A stretch of DNA of 64,000 bases from contig OW388292.1 in assembly GCA_936450465.1 (NCBI GenBank), forward strand, positions 26,314,622 through 26,378,621. The letters run 5' to 3'. A program made the position numbers and the translations under genes. This document shows positions 36,337 through 48,659 of this stretch, in pieces. Source of the DNA: Gibbula magus. Taxonomy: Eukaryota; Mollusca; Gastropoda; Trochida; Trochidae. The notes under the pieces are model-generated. The model searched no databases, was not told the DNA's origin, and saw nothing but the letters and a program-made list of their open reading frames with translations. Numbering within the stretch: the first letter of the stretch is position 1; the number at the start of each line of letters is the position of its first letter.

Positions 36337-38700
36337 GTACTCACTCTCATGTACAGCGCATCTCTACTATATGTACTCACTCTCACGTACAGCGCATCTC
36401 TAGTAGGCTATACGTACTCACTCTCGTGTACAGCGCATCTCTACTATACGTACTCACACTCATGTACAGCGCATCTCTACTATACGTACTCACTCTCATG
36501 TACAGTGCATCTCTGCTATACGTACTCACTCTCACGTACAGCGCATCTCTAGTAGGCTACACGTACTCACTCTCATGTACAGCACATCTCTAGTATACGT
36601 ACTCACTCTCATGTACAGCGCATCTTTAGTATACGTACTCACTCTCATGTACAGCGCATCTGTAGTATACGTACTCACTCTCATGTACAGCGCATCTCTA
36701 GTATACGTACTCACTCTCATGTACAGTGCATCTGTAGTATACGTACTCACTCTCATGTACAGCGCATCTCTACTATACGTACTCACTCTCATGTAGAGCA
36801 CATCTCTAGTATACGTACTCACTCTCGTGTACAGCACATCTCTACTATACGTACTCACTCTCATGTACAGCGCATCTCTACTATACGTACTCACTCTCAT
36901 GTACAGCGCATCTCTACTATACGTACTCACTCTCATGTAGAGCACATCTCTAGTATACGTACTCACTCTCGTGTACAGCGCATCTCTACTATACGTACTC
37001 ACTCTCATGTACAGTGCATCTCTAGTATACGTACTCACTCTCATGTACAGCGCATCTCTACTATACGTAATCACTCGCATGTACAGCGCATTTCTAGTAT
37101 ACGTACTCGCTCTCATGTACAGCGCATCTCTACTATACGTACTCACTCTCATGTACAGCACATCTCTACTATACGTACTCACTCTCATGTACAGTGCATC
37201 TCTACTATACGTACTCATTCTCATGTACAGCACATCTCTACTATACGTACTCACTCTCATGTACAGCGCATCTCTAGTATACGTACTCACTCTCATGTAC
37301 AGCACATCTGTAGTATACGTACTCACTCTCATGTACAGCACATCTCTACTTTACGTACTCACTCTCATGTACAGCGCATCTCTAGTATACGTACTCACTC
37401 TCATGTACAGCGCATCTCTACTATACGTACTCACTCTCATGTACAGCGCATCTCTACTATACGTACTCACTCTCATGTACAGCGCATCTCTAGTATACGT
37501 ACTCACTCTCATGTACAGCACATCTCTACTATACGTACTTACTCTCATGTACAGCGCATCTCTACTATACGTACTCACTCTCATGTGCAGCGAATCTCTA
37601 GTATAGGTACTCACTCATGTACAGCACAATTGATAGTATATTTACTCACTCTCATGTACAGCGCATCTCTATTATAGGTACTCACTCATGTACAGCACAT
37701 CTCTAGTATACGTACTCACTCTCGTGTACAGCGCATCTCTACTTTACGTACTCACTCTCATGTACAGCGCATCTCTACTATACGTACTCACTCTCATGTA
37801 CAGTACATCTCTAGTATACGTACTCACTCTCATGTACAGCACATCTCTACTATACGTACTCACTCTCATGTACAGCGCATCTCTAGTATAGATACTCACT
37901 CATGTACAGCACAATTGATAGTATACTTACTCACTCTCATGTACAGCGCATCTCTACTATACGTACTCACTCTCATGTACAGCGCATCTCTACTATACGT
38001 ACTCACTCTCATGTACAGCACATCTCTACTGTACGTACTCACTCTCATGTACAGCGCATCTCTAGTATACGTACTCACTCTCATGTACAGCACATCTGTA
38101 GTATACGTACTCACTCTCATGTACAGCACATCTCTACTATACGTACTCACTCTCATGTACAGCGCATCTCTAGTATACGTACTCACTCTCATGTACAGCG
38201 CATCTGTAGTATACGTACTCACTCTCATGTACAGCGCATCTCTACTATACGTACTCACTCTCATGTACAGCGCATCTCTAGTATACGTACTCACTCATGT
38301 ACAGTGCATCTCTAGTATACGTACTCACTCTCATGTACAGCACATCTGTAGTATACGTACTCACTCTCATGTACAGCGCATCTCTACTATACGTACTCAC
38401 TCTCGTGTACAGCGCATCTCTACTATACGTACTCACTCTCATGTACAGCACATCTCTAGTGTACGTACTCACTCTCATGTACAGCGCATCTCTACTATAC
38501 GTACTCACTCTCATGTACAGCGCATCTCTAGTATAGGTACTCACTCATGTACAGCACAATTGATAGTATATTTACTCACTCTCATGTACAGCGCATCTCT
38601 AGTATAGGTACTCACTCATGTACAGCACATCTCTAGTATACGTACTCACTCTCATGTACAGCGCATCTCTAGTATACGTACTCACTCTCATGTACAGCAC
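36337..38700. repeat. Satellite higher-order block, copy 2
   Basis: The landmarks of copy 1 recur at offsets of 2377, then 2701, then 2737, then 2629 bp. The changes (+324, +36, -108) are exact multiples of 36, so whole units were gained or lost after the block was duplicated. Stretches such as 37,688-37,891 read the same 12-residue variants as 34,951-35,154, implying recent duplication. A further partial repeat of the block's end is present at about 38,760-39,470. Confidence 0.8.
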
Positions 38701-39970
38701 ATCTGTAGTATACGTACTCACTCTCATGTACAGCACATCTCTCTACTATACGTACTCACTCTCATGTACAGCGCATCTCTAGTATACGTACTCACTCTCA
38801 TGTACAGCGCATCTGTAGTATACGTACTCACTCTCATGTACAGCGCATCTGTAGTATACGTACTCACTCTCATGTACAGCGCATCTCTACTATACGTACT
38901 CACTCTCATGTACAGCGCATCTCTACTATACGTACTCACTCTCATGTACAGCACATCTGTAGTATACGTACTCACTCTTATGTACAGCACATCTCTACTA
39001 TACGTACTCACTCTCATGTACAGCGCATCTCTAGTATACGTACTCACTCTCATGTACAGCGCATCTGTAGTATACGTACTCACTCTTATGTACAGCACAT
39101 CTCTACTATACGTACTCACTCTCATGTACGGCGCATCTCTAGTATACGTACTCACTCTCATGTACAGCGCATCTGTAGTATACGTACTCACTCTCATGTA
39201 CAGCGCATCTCTACTATACGTACTCACTCTCATGTACAGCGCATCTCTAGTATACGTACTCACTCATGTACAGCGCATCTCTAGTATACGTACTCACTCT
39301 CATGTACAGCACATCTGTAGTATACGTACTCACTCTCATGTACAGCGCATCTCTACTATACGTACTCACTCTCGTGTACAGCGCATCTCTACTATACGTA
39401 CTCACTCTCATGTACAGCACATCTCTAGTGTACGTACTCACTCTCATGTACAGCGCATCTCTAGTATAGGTACTCACTCATGTACAGCACATCTCTAGTA
39501 TACGTACTCACTCTCGTGTACAGCGCATCTCTACTATACGTACTCACTCTCATGTACAGCACATCTGTAGTATACGTACTCACTCTCATGTATAGCGCAT
39601 CTCTACTATACGTACTCACTCTCATGTAGAGCACATCTCTAGTATACGTACTCACTCTCATGTACAGTGCATCTGTAGTATACGTACTCACTCTCGTGTA
39701 CAGCGCATCTCTAGTATACGTACTCACTCTCATGTACAGCGCATCTGTAGTATACGTACTCACTCTCGTGTACAGCGCATCTCTACTATACGTACTCACT
39801 CTCATGTACAGTGCATCTCTACTATACGTACTCACTCTCATGTACAGCGCATCTGTAGTATACGTACTCACTCTCATGTACAGCACATCTCTACTATACG
39901 TACTCACTCTCATGTACAGCGCATCTCTAGTATAGGTACTCACTCATGTACAGCACATCTGTAGTATACA

Positions 39971-40920
39971 TGCTTACATGTAATCAATCATTGTCTAACA
40001 AGAAGATCGTTCTAAAGAAGGTGATTTAATAAGCTGATTGAGCAACTAATTAAAAAAGGAAATATCATTGAAATTTGTACTTGTATAATAACGTCTTTAT
40101 AAACTAGTTCTACATGTATATGATATGTTGAGACACGTAACCTTATATTGAAAAGTGACGGTAATGAATGTCGTTGTTTCATGTGAATAGCGTCCGCGTG
40201 TAAAATGAGCTTTAGTAATAAGTTTTTAGTTAATAAATTTGTCATTATTAACAATCAAACTCACAAAAATGTTTTAGCAGTTATTATTAGTTTTATGCAA
40301 AGGAAAAATGTGTGTTAACACAACAAGCTCAAAAGAACAAATTATTTATTCATTTGAGTTCTCCGATGAACAGTAAACTATTTGTTTTGTCAAAGTTCCG
40401 AAGCTTTATGACTAAAAATATGTTCACATTCAGTCATACCCTTCATTTATGTAAATGAGCTGAAAATACCTTTTAGAAAATTGAATCACCAAAAATTCAT
40501 ATTTTCTGAAATCGCCCCAAAGGGCGTATCTCTCACACTGCACCCTGTAGGTATGCGGAGGTGTAGCAAAGCTAACAATTCAATTCATTGTCAGGTATAT
40601 AATAATATCGCTACAGTCCAAACATAGTCCATGAATGACGACAAACACCCTTGTCGAAATATGCAACCCACGTTGAAACGTCTTGTCTACAGCCAAACCA
40701 ACCTGGCAAAAGATTATCCACTATCCGGGCAATATGATATTGTTAATTCACCGTGACGGGTATTATAGTCTTATCAGCGCGGTCGAACTGTAGCTCGTGC
40801 TTCACAACAAAACCGGTTTGCCTTGTTTCCTAAATATAGCCGTTCGCGACTATCTCGTGTTGACGAATTCTGTCAACATATAGAATATCTCGAATTGTGA
40901 GCTCAAAACGAGATCCCGAG
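39971..40920 (+). promoter_or_regulatory. Upstream region of CABIT gene 1
   Basis: Unique DNA between the satellite and CABIT gene 1. The first half is AT-rich and featureless. The last 250 bp are G+C-richer and are the most likely place for the promoter. No clear TATA box was identified; CCTAAATATAGCC near 40,830 is a weak candidate. Confidence 0.35.
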
Positions 40921-40923
40921 AAA

Positions 40924-40938
40924 ATGGTGGACGTCTGA
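40924..40938 (+). promoter_or_regulatory. Minimal upstream ORF (4 codons) before CABIT gene 1
   Basis: ATG GTG GAC GTC TGA in the context GAAAATGG, ending 14 nt before the main ATG. If transcribed, so short a uORF close to the main start could reduce or tune translation. Its presence in the mRNA depends on the unknown transcription start. Confidence 0.4.
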
Positions 40939-40952
40939 CGATCTCAACCAGC

Positions 40953-41265
40953 ATGGCGGAATCAGAAAGCGGTGCGACCGTGGATTCGGAACTCTCTGAA
41001 TCCAAGAAACGAGTGTTCACTTGGGCAGACGACAAATCGACTCTTGATAGATTCAGGGCAGACGACAGCCTGCCATGTGTCGTCAAGTTCGAGGAAAACC
41101 AGGGAAAATTAAGTCCCGGTTTAAAAATTTATTCCGATCAACCCGTTATGTTTTATGCTAGGACAGTTAAGAACGTGGCTCGAGCTAGGACCATTCACAA
41201 GGACAAGGATTCCGGGATGTACTTTGAGGTTGGGCAGACGCTTCTTTTACCGGAAGATTATGAGG
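40953..41265 (+). CDS. CABIT gene 1, exon 1
   Basis: Encodes residues 1-104 and the first base of Gly105. Donor G|GTACGT. It ends inside the CABIT domain after EDYE. Confidence 0.92.
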
Positions 41266-42557
41266 GTACGTATTCTGGCTTCGATTTCTAAACTGGTTCG
41301 TTGTGTTCATTGATATTCCTTCGCAAAGACGTGAATTCATGCTTTGTTAGATTTATGAGAGGTATTTACAAATACTTGCAGTGTTTACGTTTATTAAATC
41401 ATCATGGATGTGACAATAATTGGTATCTTTAATGATCGACAGTGAATATGTTATACTTATTACATATTTGATTAGTAACAACATGCTAATCGACATTCGA
41501 ATCTTGTTGTCATAAATAGGATTATAAATTTTTCCAATGACTTTATATCCCAAAAACGTTACGTTTGACTGAATTTGCATAATGAATTGTAGCAATAAAG
41601 ATGCTATCATCTATTCTAGGTTGGTTTGAAATGGTCCCACCTGATTTCGGGCGTGCAGCATGCTTCCGGTCGATAGCGGAAGTAGCAGAGGCTTTGCCCC
41701 GGAAGTTCTTTACAAGGTCGAACATCAAGGCCATTCGAATGCAGAAAGACGAAGACGGGGAACAAAGGATATTTGAAAGGAAAATTCCGTCTGGATCGGT
41801 TCTTAAAGTGGATAGTATAACATCAGCAACTTGGCGAACAAGTGCTGTCACTGGCATGTTCAAATTAAACAAAACCGAATGGGCTACGACTGAAATCAAA
41901 TATTTAAAATGCATTGACGCCGACCAAAAGGAAATCCTCCTTCCGCTGACGGTAAAAGGAAAATTCAATGCTTTATACGAGCGAGGCCAGTTGAACAAGA
42001 ACTCGGTATACACCATCAAGGATATAATCTCCGATGTCCCACTTCCGGTGAAGGCTCGACTCCTCTTTGGGAAGGCTCCAGTTGTGCCGTGCATCTTTAC
42101 AGGGATGATGGTGATCCACCAGGCGCGCACTGAGGAGAGTATTATAACCAGTTCGGTGCTCAACAAGCGAAACGTTTTATTCGAAGTGCCTATCAACGCT
42201 CCATGCAGCGTTACAAGTGGAAATGAGGAAGATTTTAAAGACTTAGAGACGTACAGAGACGCACACAGACTGTGCAGGAAGTACGGGATGCTTTACAGCA
42301 TGATGATTAAGCTGAGTCCAGACCAAGACACAGACCAGAAGGTGATACAGCACATACCCACAGCCTCCAGCAAGAACAAGGGCAACGCCTTGACCCTTGA
42401 CCTCATCGGGGATATCAGTCTGACAGATGACCCCAAGGACATGTTTATGGAGTCAGACACGGACTCACTGCAGAGTGATGATCAAACTACAGTGCCCAGA
42501 GGAATGCTCATAGAGCTTAAAGAACTCAAGTCCAGAGAGTCAACCACAACAGTGTGA
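40953..42557 (+). CDS. CABIT-domain protein 1 (GAREM/THEMIS-like), 2 exons
   Basis: Exons of 313 and 938 nt join to 416 residues plus stop. The start has a good context (ACCAGCATGG). CABIT domains (cysteine-containing, all-beta) occur in GAREM and THEMIS, adaptors that link receptor tyrosine kinase or T-cell receptor signalling to Grb2 and ERK. The domain runs from about residue 22 to 320: SLPCVVKFEE at 39-48, LLLPEDYEGWFEMV at 97-110, CFRSIAEVAEALP at 119-131. The core signature has Cys202, then ILLPL with the LP at 212-213, Gly218 and Phe220, an exact fit to the CABIT consensus. The C-terminus is acidic and ends STTTV, a class I PDZ-ligand-like end. There is no SAM domain and no proline-rich Grb2 site, unlike full-length GAREM or THEMIS. 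Function in this organism is inferred only from the family. Confidence 0.9.
41266..41619 (+). other. CABIT gene 1 intron (354 bp, phase 1)
   Basis: Donor GTACGT, acceptor CTATTCTAG. AT-rich and featureless. Reading through would meet a stop (TAA) soon after the donor, at SGFDF-stop, which supports splicing. Confidence 0.9.
41620..42557 (+). CDS. CABIT gene 1, exon 2
   Basis: Starts by completing Gly105, then WFEMVPP. It carries most of the CABIT domain, including the Cys-LP-Gly-Phe core, and the acidic tail, ending with TGA. Confidence 0.93.
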
Positions 42558-42875
42558 TGTGATATTACATAACGTCATCGGATAGGTTTAGATTACGAGT
42601 CAGAAGATGGTACTCCTTAGCGCAAGATGGTTTAATAACTTCAACCGAATGATGTGTACAAACTCCTATAAACGTGCACTACCGGGCGAAAGATATGGTA
42701 CTAAATTCTCAGTGTCAAAAACAAAATAGTACCACAGAAAAAAACCATGTCGATATCGTTGATAAGCATATGTTCAGTACAGTCGTATATACGCTTGTAT
42801 CATTCACGCTATATACCATTTTTTTTAAGTTTTCTGTGCTCAAATCGGGAAATTAACAACCCTTCGATCGTAATT

Positions 42876-43177
42876 ATCGCGCGCCAATGAGTCAAACGTA
42901 ATGTTAGAACCTTATTTACAACAGACGAAATGACAAATTTGGTTAGATAATATTTAATAAGTCATATAACTACTGTGCATGTAAATGGGACGTGCAGTTT
43001 CGGTTTCCACACATGCATAATCATGTTACTCGATTTTAATTGGAAACTAGTAATTATGAATGGGGATTAATTTGCAAGTTAAGTGAATTTATTTGTACTG
43101 CAAACAGAACATATAATGAGTTGGAACATATTAAAGACAAACAAAAATTTTATGAAACACAATGGATGTACCTTTAA
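42876..43177. mobile_element. MITE family B, truncated copy
   Basis: From CGCGCCAATGAGTCAAACGTAA to ACACAATGGATGTACCTTTAA it parallels 32,780-33,090 with scattered differences. The left third and left terminal repeat are missing. It lies about 320 bp after the CABIT gene 1 stop and may be part of its 3' UTR. Confidence 0.8.
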
Positions 43178-43426
43178 CCTTTAACAAATGTTTTAATATC
43201 TAGCATATATATCGTGAACTATTCAAAAGGGCCGACAGTTTTACAATGAAATATGGTTGGTCACTGAGGAAAAGTAGGTGCAAGTAATTGTAATTGTCAT
43301 CAAATACAAGTTGTCAATGAAAAATGATTAACAAACAATTTGAAGCGCTTAACTAAGTAAAATGAAGCAACGTGACTAATTATAAATGGAGTTTGAAAAC
43401 AATATATTAAATCGTGAAGCCTAATC

Positions 43427-43508
43427 CGTGGCATCCTTATCCGTTAGAGTATTAGATAATACGTTCTTTAGGGTAAGAGGGTTGTAAGTTCGACTCGAAC
43501 AGTTCTAA
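43427..43508 (+). repeat. tRNA-like sequence (pseudo-tRNA or SINE head)
   Basis: GTTAGAGTATTAGATAATAC followed by TAGGGTAAGAGG and GTTGTAAGTTCGACTCGAAC resembles the D-arm, anticodon arm and T-arm of a tRNA, with a good B box (GTTCGACTC) but a decayed A box. Stem pairing is imperfect, so a working tRNA is unlikely. Confidence 0.4.
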
Positions 43509-45304
43509 ATAAAATGTAATACAAATTTAATAGTTTAACAACATATCAAACTGACTCGTATCCAATGTAAAACCTCCATCCATCTTAGAACGGATGTAGA
43601 ACGTCCATAATTTGGTTATTGAAAGACTAGATACCTCAAAATCAACAATCAAAATTCCTGGTATATTTTCAAGAAATAACCGCGGTCATGTGATATGTTA
43701 CTGTCTCAATATTTATAATTTGTAAACTCTTTGGGGTATTGTGTACTCGTTGGTTGTTGATTGATGATACAATCACAGTTTTATTTCAGTTGCCATAAAA
43801 TGACTTATCTCACACAAATATATATTGTGATTAGTATAATGCGTGGTTAAATACTTTTTTAAAGATCTTGAAATATAAAGTATTGGAGGGACTTTTATAA
43901 ATGCAGGAAAACGAGTTTAACAAAGGTTTCCCGGTCTTAATTACACTGTTTTAAAGTATTAAAGTTTGTCTATTTAATGCATTTGCTTGAACAATGACGG
44001 ATTTACTGATCATGATATTAAAATGCAACGTGTATGCTTCCATATATCTATGACATTTACATACATATATATGTGGTTTATTGAGCTGTCAATAAAGAAT
44101 AAAAAGTTAGCCTTTGTTTTAATTTGTACACTTTGGTTTCACTTTTGTTGTTTCTGTGTTTGCAGAACATGTGTTTCAGCATTGGTTAAAATCATATGGC
44201 GGTATTATGTTGTGACTAAGTCAAATAAAACATCTCCATTTGTAACCTTTATGAACGGTGCATTTTTAAGTACAGTGGATTCGGCCATTTCAAATAGATC
44301 TATGTTATAGAGTTAGGGTACAAATTACCAAAAATTCAAGAAATTGCTATATTTTATATTAATTTGTAGAAAAGTGTGGCCGGAATATAATTAAGCCATG
44401 ATCATAAAGAGCAAGTTGAAATCGCATTCTTCAACAATTCGCACCCCCTTGTGACATTGTGTTGAAAACGTCACGTCAATAAAAGGTTCTCTCCAAAGCA
44501 TTATGTTTCCTATTATTAGTCAGTGTGTGTTTTCATCAAAAATACAGTGTAGAAATAAAGAACTTAAACCAAGAAATAATATTTCATGCAATATGTAGTA
44601 CTTCACTTATTAATTAAGTTTCAGAAATTCAACAATTTAATTTAAATATTAATCAATTTTAATGAGTATTGATAAAATAAAAATTGTATATGACCTATAT
44701 CATACTTAATTAAAAGTATGTTGCAAGGGGGTAGCCGAAATATAAAAAAAAAACACTGCATACTCTATTACTAAAATTCAATATACAGGGAAGATAACTC
44801 TTCAGTGGCAAATTCATTTATTTGGACCTTTTCACTTTAAAAAGCAGTTAAAGCAAGATGGAAATATTATCTTAAACAAAGACTAATGAAAAGATTATTC
44901 ATTGTAATGCAATCGTATACCTGTAGGTAATAAAACAGTCCTGAATGTCCAATGTGCTTGTCGGACATAAATAATGAACACAAGCTACAAGACCACGCAC
45001 AGCAGAAACAAACGTACCCTAGCTGTTTCATATTTCACAGAACTATTTTTAACAAATTAAAATGTGACAGAATTGTAATTCTGGTAATGGTTAATTTTCA
45101 TAAATTCGAAAGTAAATTGAACATTATTGTTAAACCATTATGATTTTGAAACTCACAAATGATTCGAGCTTTTTATAAAATATTTGTTTCATTCATAAAT
45201 TGGATTTCATATTACCAGTATTTCAGATTTAAAAGCTTGAAATGTTCATTCATGAGTGTGGTGTTGTCATGAATTCAATTCAAAGCAAACATTTAAATTT
45301 TTAG

Positions 45305-45560
45305 CCCATCTGGCTTGAAACGCCTGATTGGCTTATGGCATGGCATGACATGGCGTCTGCCAGTCCGTTCATCCGTCCATAAAATGTTCACATTTTAGAC
45401 TTCTTCTTCAGAACCAATGGCTCTAGAGAGCTGGAATGATGTGTGAGACTCCTTAGGCAATGTGGATTCTAAATGTATGTATCTGGTGTCGCCCAAAATT
45501 TAGGCCACAGGGGCCACGAATTACATTTTGAAATTCATTTGGTTCATTGTTTAAAGCCTG
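45305..45560. repeat. CCGT dispersed repeat copy 2
   Basis: CCCATCTGGCTTGAAACGCC, GGCATGGCATGACATGG, then CCGTTCATCCGTCCATAAAATG and an ACTTCTTCTTCAGAACCAATGG run. It is related to 20,170-20,300, and the layout is one often seen in bivalve dispersed repeats (general knowledge). Confidence 0.55.
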
Positions 45561-45607
45561 ATGAGCTACCGAGCCATTGACAAATAATTGTTATATGGCT
45601 GTTTTGG

Positions 45608-45625
45608 GTGGGGGGGGGGGGGGGG
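45608..45625. repeat. Poly(G) run
   Basis: About 17 consecutive G. A similar G run lies at 61,132-61,147. Such runs are prone to length error and can form G-quadruplex structures. Confidence 0.9.
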
Positions 45626-46180
45626 AGGAGTTGGTAGTGAATTTCGCTTTTAGATACCTTTATTAAACCTCTGATCTTAACAATGCGAATTTGTCATATT
45701 TACTTAAGAAATAAAGAGCAGCTCTTTTTTAAATCCGTCATTCGTCGGTACGTGGTTGACAGTTTGCAGTAGATATTTGGCGCACGTAGTTGCACAGTGT
45801 ATCATCGTACACCGGGTGTAGAGAGGTGCACATCGACGATATGTTTGTAGAGAGGAGGAACATAGCTACATTTTAAGCTTTATTTGGAAATAACAGCAAG
45901 AACGGATAATTATCACAATAAAGTTTGCCTTGATGTTTCCCTTTGCGTATAGATAAAGAACAAAATTGCCAGTGGGTTATTATATATACAATATATCGTT
46001 GTATTTTCGTTATATTTTGAGTGGCATATGTTCGCATATTTTAATCATTTTAAAAACATATATGTTACATTCTGATACACTCACGCGAGAAATGTCTTAA
46101 CTAAGCATCATATTAACCTAACACAGTGTAAATTATATCAATATGCTATTCAAGTTTCTTATTCAGTCTGTAGAACATCT

Positions 46181-47614
46181 GTGTGGATTTTCCTTTGTGT
46201 ACAGTTTGTAGATAGTGTGTGTAATTTGGTAGTATTTTTACAGAATAACGTAAATCACCTGTTTCATCCGAATCCTTCATTTCCAGGTCTCAAAGGGGTG
46301 ACACATTTTATATTCATCATGTATATTTTAAGAGCTGTGACAAGGATGATATACTCTTTATGACATTATCAACCATGCCTTTAAAGACACACCCAGAAAG
46401 AGAAATCGTGATCAGGAAAAGAATGAGTAGAAGCATCCAAACTGTCCTTACAGAATACTATCAGAAACATGTTCTAAACAGAGGAGAAACATATTCCATC
46501 AATGAAGATCAAGAATCTGTCCGTGTTTGCAGATTACACTCCTCCAGGGCATGACGAAAAAACCCAAAGTACACGGTGATAACAGTTCGCTTGTAAATAT
46601 TCCTGACTCAAACGATGACAATAGTGTTATAGTTAGATATTATATGAACATCGCAGCAAACATTTCAGTAACTGAAGCTCGCTTTCGTAGTCAAGAGTAC
46701 CTTAGAGTCATAACACAGATACGTTACTCGTGTTAAACGATTTTATTAGTCAAATACAAATCGATTCATTTAAGGGGAAAATTTACTCATAGGTCAAACA
46801 GAAAAGGTCAGAAAGGTAAATATAATAATAAGATAATAACAAAATATCATTGGGTAACAACGGATAGATCTAACAATTGGTCTTTTATCAAATGTCACAT
46901 CAAATGAGACAGAAAGAGTGCGAGTTGCTGTTATGTACAAAAGAAGCGTTGATTAAAAGTGAGTATAAGGCATTGCTTGTTCTTACGTATTTCTTGGACA
47001 AGTCTATTAGGTTCTTAATTACGGTAAAGGCTTTAACATGCAAGTAAACACAGGTGACTCTAGATCATTGATGCCTACGCGAGTTTCCTCAAGACAGAGA
47101 ACGCACAGAGTGAACGTTTTCAAAAATCCGAATTATCACATGATGGCTAATTAGATCCAATTAAGTTAATAATATAGTGGCGACAATTAAACAATGAACA
47201 TACTGCTACAGACTCATCAGGTGTTGAAAAAAGGATGATGTCACACAGATTATAGAAATGCCCCCTTATGTGACAGAACAGTTAAAAGATTATTGACAAT
47301 TACAAACAATATATGTCGTTCCACAAACGGTTGTCAGCTGACCAGTTTCCGCTCTGGAATATTTGCTGTTTTAGCTGATGTTCTCTGGTCTTATATTATT
47401 TCGTGGACAGATTTTGCAACCATACGAATCATATTCTGTCGTAGTGCAAACCTGGCCATCAATGAGTCATCAGTGTGTTGTTGGTTTTTCAAAAGTGCCA
47501 GAAAGTAATAACCCTATTTCGAGGGAACCTCATGATAAGTTCCATAGTACATTCATATCGAACATAACCTGTAAGTCTTTACATATGACTAATAATATAA
47601 TATCGTCACAATAA
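46181..47614. other. Unassigned stretch with short open frames
   Basis: Several 60-78 codon frames follow each other (46,181-46,736 and 47,293-47,614) and have a less AT-rich composition than the flanks. None resembles a family I know, and no splice pattern joins them convincingly. They may be a decayed element or chance. Confidence 0.2.
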
Positions 47615-48659
47615 CTAGTGAGTGACAAGAGATACAGGTAGGACGATGATAGTCGAGAAGATGGATTTGCCCTTGCCGTGCTAATAGTGACTGTGCCTTT
47701 GACAGACTCACAACTTCGCTAACCTTTATTATCGTGATCTTCATCATAAATTACGCTGAATTCAATAAAAGAAAAACTGTCAAATGACATCACATTAAGT
47801 GGCGCGGGTTCAACTAGAAATTTAATCTATTCTTATTGTTGTGAAATGAAACTTATTTGTCATGTTATAGATTATGATTTCTCTGAGGATTGATATCATG
47901 TGTATGTGTTGAAACAAATTATTTTGTATTAGAAAAATGCCCCATGCCTTATGTCACTTTTAATGAATCCTGAATGTTTCAGTAACTAAATATTTTGAAA
48001 ACAAACTAAACATTTAGAAAATTGTTTTTGCTCATATACAGTTGCAACCCCGAACTTTTTTTTGCAAATATCATGTAATTTGTGACTTCTACGATTTCAC
48101 AGGAGTTGGGCTTCATTCGAAAAAAATCTTTAAGAGACTTGTTAAACTCGATTTAAAACTAATTTATTTATGATTAATTTAAACTGAACGCGTAAAGTTC
48201 TATCGTGAATAAATCTAAATCAATTTAGATCGATAACATAATATATACAAAAAAGTCTATCTTGATTTATTTAGACTAATAACATGATACAGAAATGTCG
48301 ATTTACATTAATTTAGATCGAACGTGGATTGATCGCTAATTCATTTGTTGAAGCAACCAATCGACATCGAGTATACAGTATTGTCATGGTAGAATCAGTG
48401 TTTATTACATAAACCTTTCAAATTTCATTGACCATTTTATCTTTGCAAAGCAATCCTCAAGGTGTAGAAATCGAGAGAGTGACAGGCAACCCATGGAAGG
48501 GTCCAGTTTTAGGATGGGAGTTGGCAAGGTGTGGTTTGTATGCTTTAGAGTGTAACTCTCGTTGTGACTGATTGTGGATCTGCGTTCATTAGGAGTGTTT
48601 CCGTGGTAAATATTATGTTCAGTTTCATCATTACAGATTATGTATGTTGAATACACATA

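Larger units (their letters stand above)
33805..39970. repeat. 36-bp satellite array, about 170 units
   Basis: Head-to-tail copies of a 36-bp unit made of CATGTACAGCGCATCTCTAC followed by TATACGTACTCACTCT. Units differ at a few fixed sites: GCGCAT/GCACAT/GTGCAT, TCTCTACT/TCTCTAGT/TCTGTAGT and CTCATG/CTCGTG. The + strand unit is C-rich and G-poor (12 C, 4 G). Because 36 is a multiple of three, several frames on both strands stay open for up to 269 codons, reading a 12-residue repeat. These are not genes. No stretch of unique DNA interrupts the array. Confidence 0.98.

Noticed and set aside
33716..39943. Many ORFs of 67-269 codons on both strands in the satellite
   Set aside because: They arise because a stop-free 36-bp unit is a multiple of three. 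The encoded 12-residue repeats exist on both strands and in different frames at once, which real genes would not do.
33805..39970. CRISPR-like regular array
   Set aside because: There are no unique spacers between repeats, the units are contiguous, and this is animal DNA with spliced genes.
41543..42196. 217-codon ORF antisense to CABIT gene 1 exon 2
   Set aside because: Shadow of a real coding exon; no recognisable protein features.
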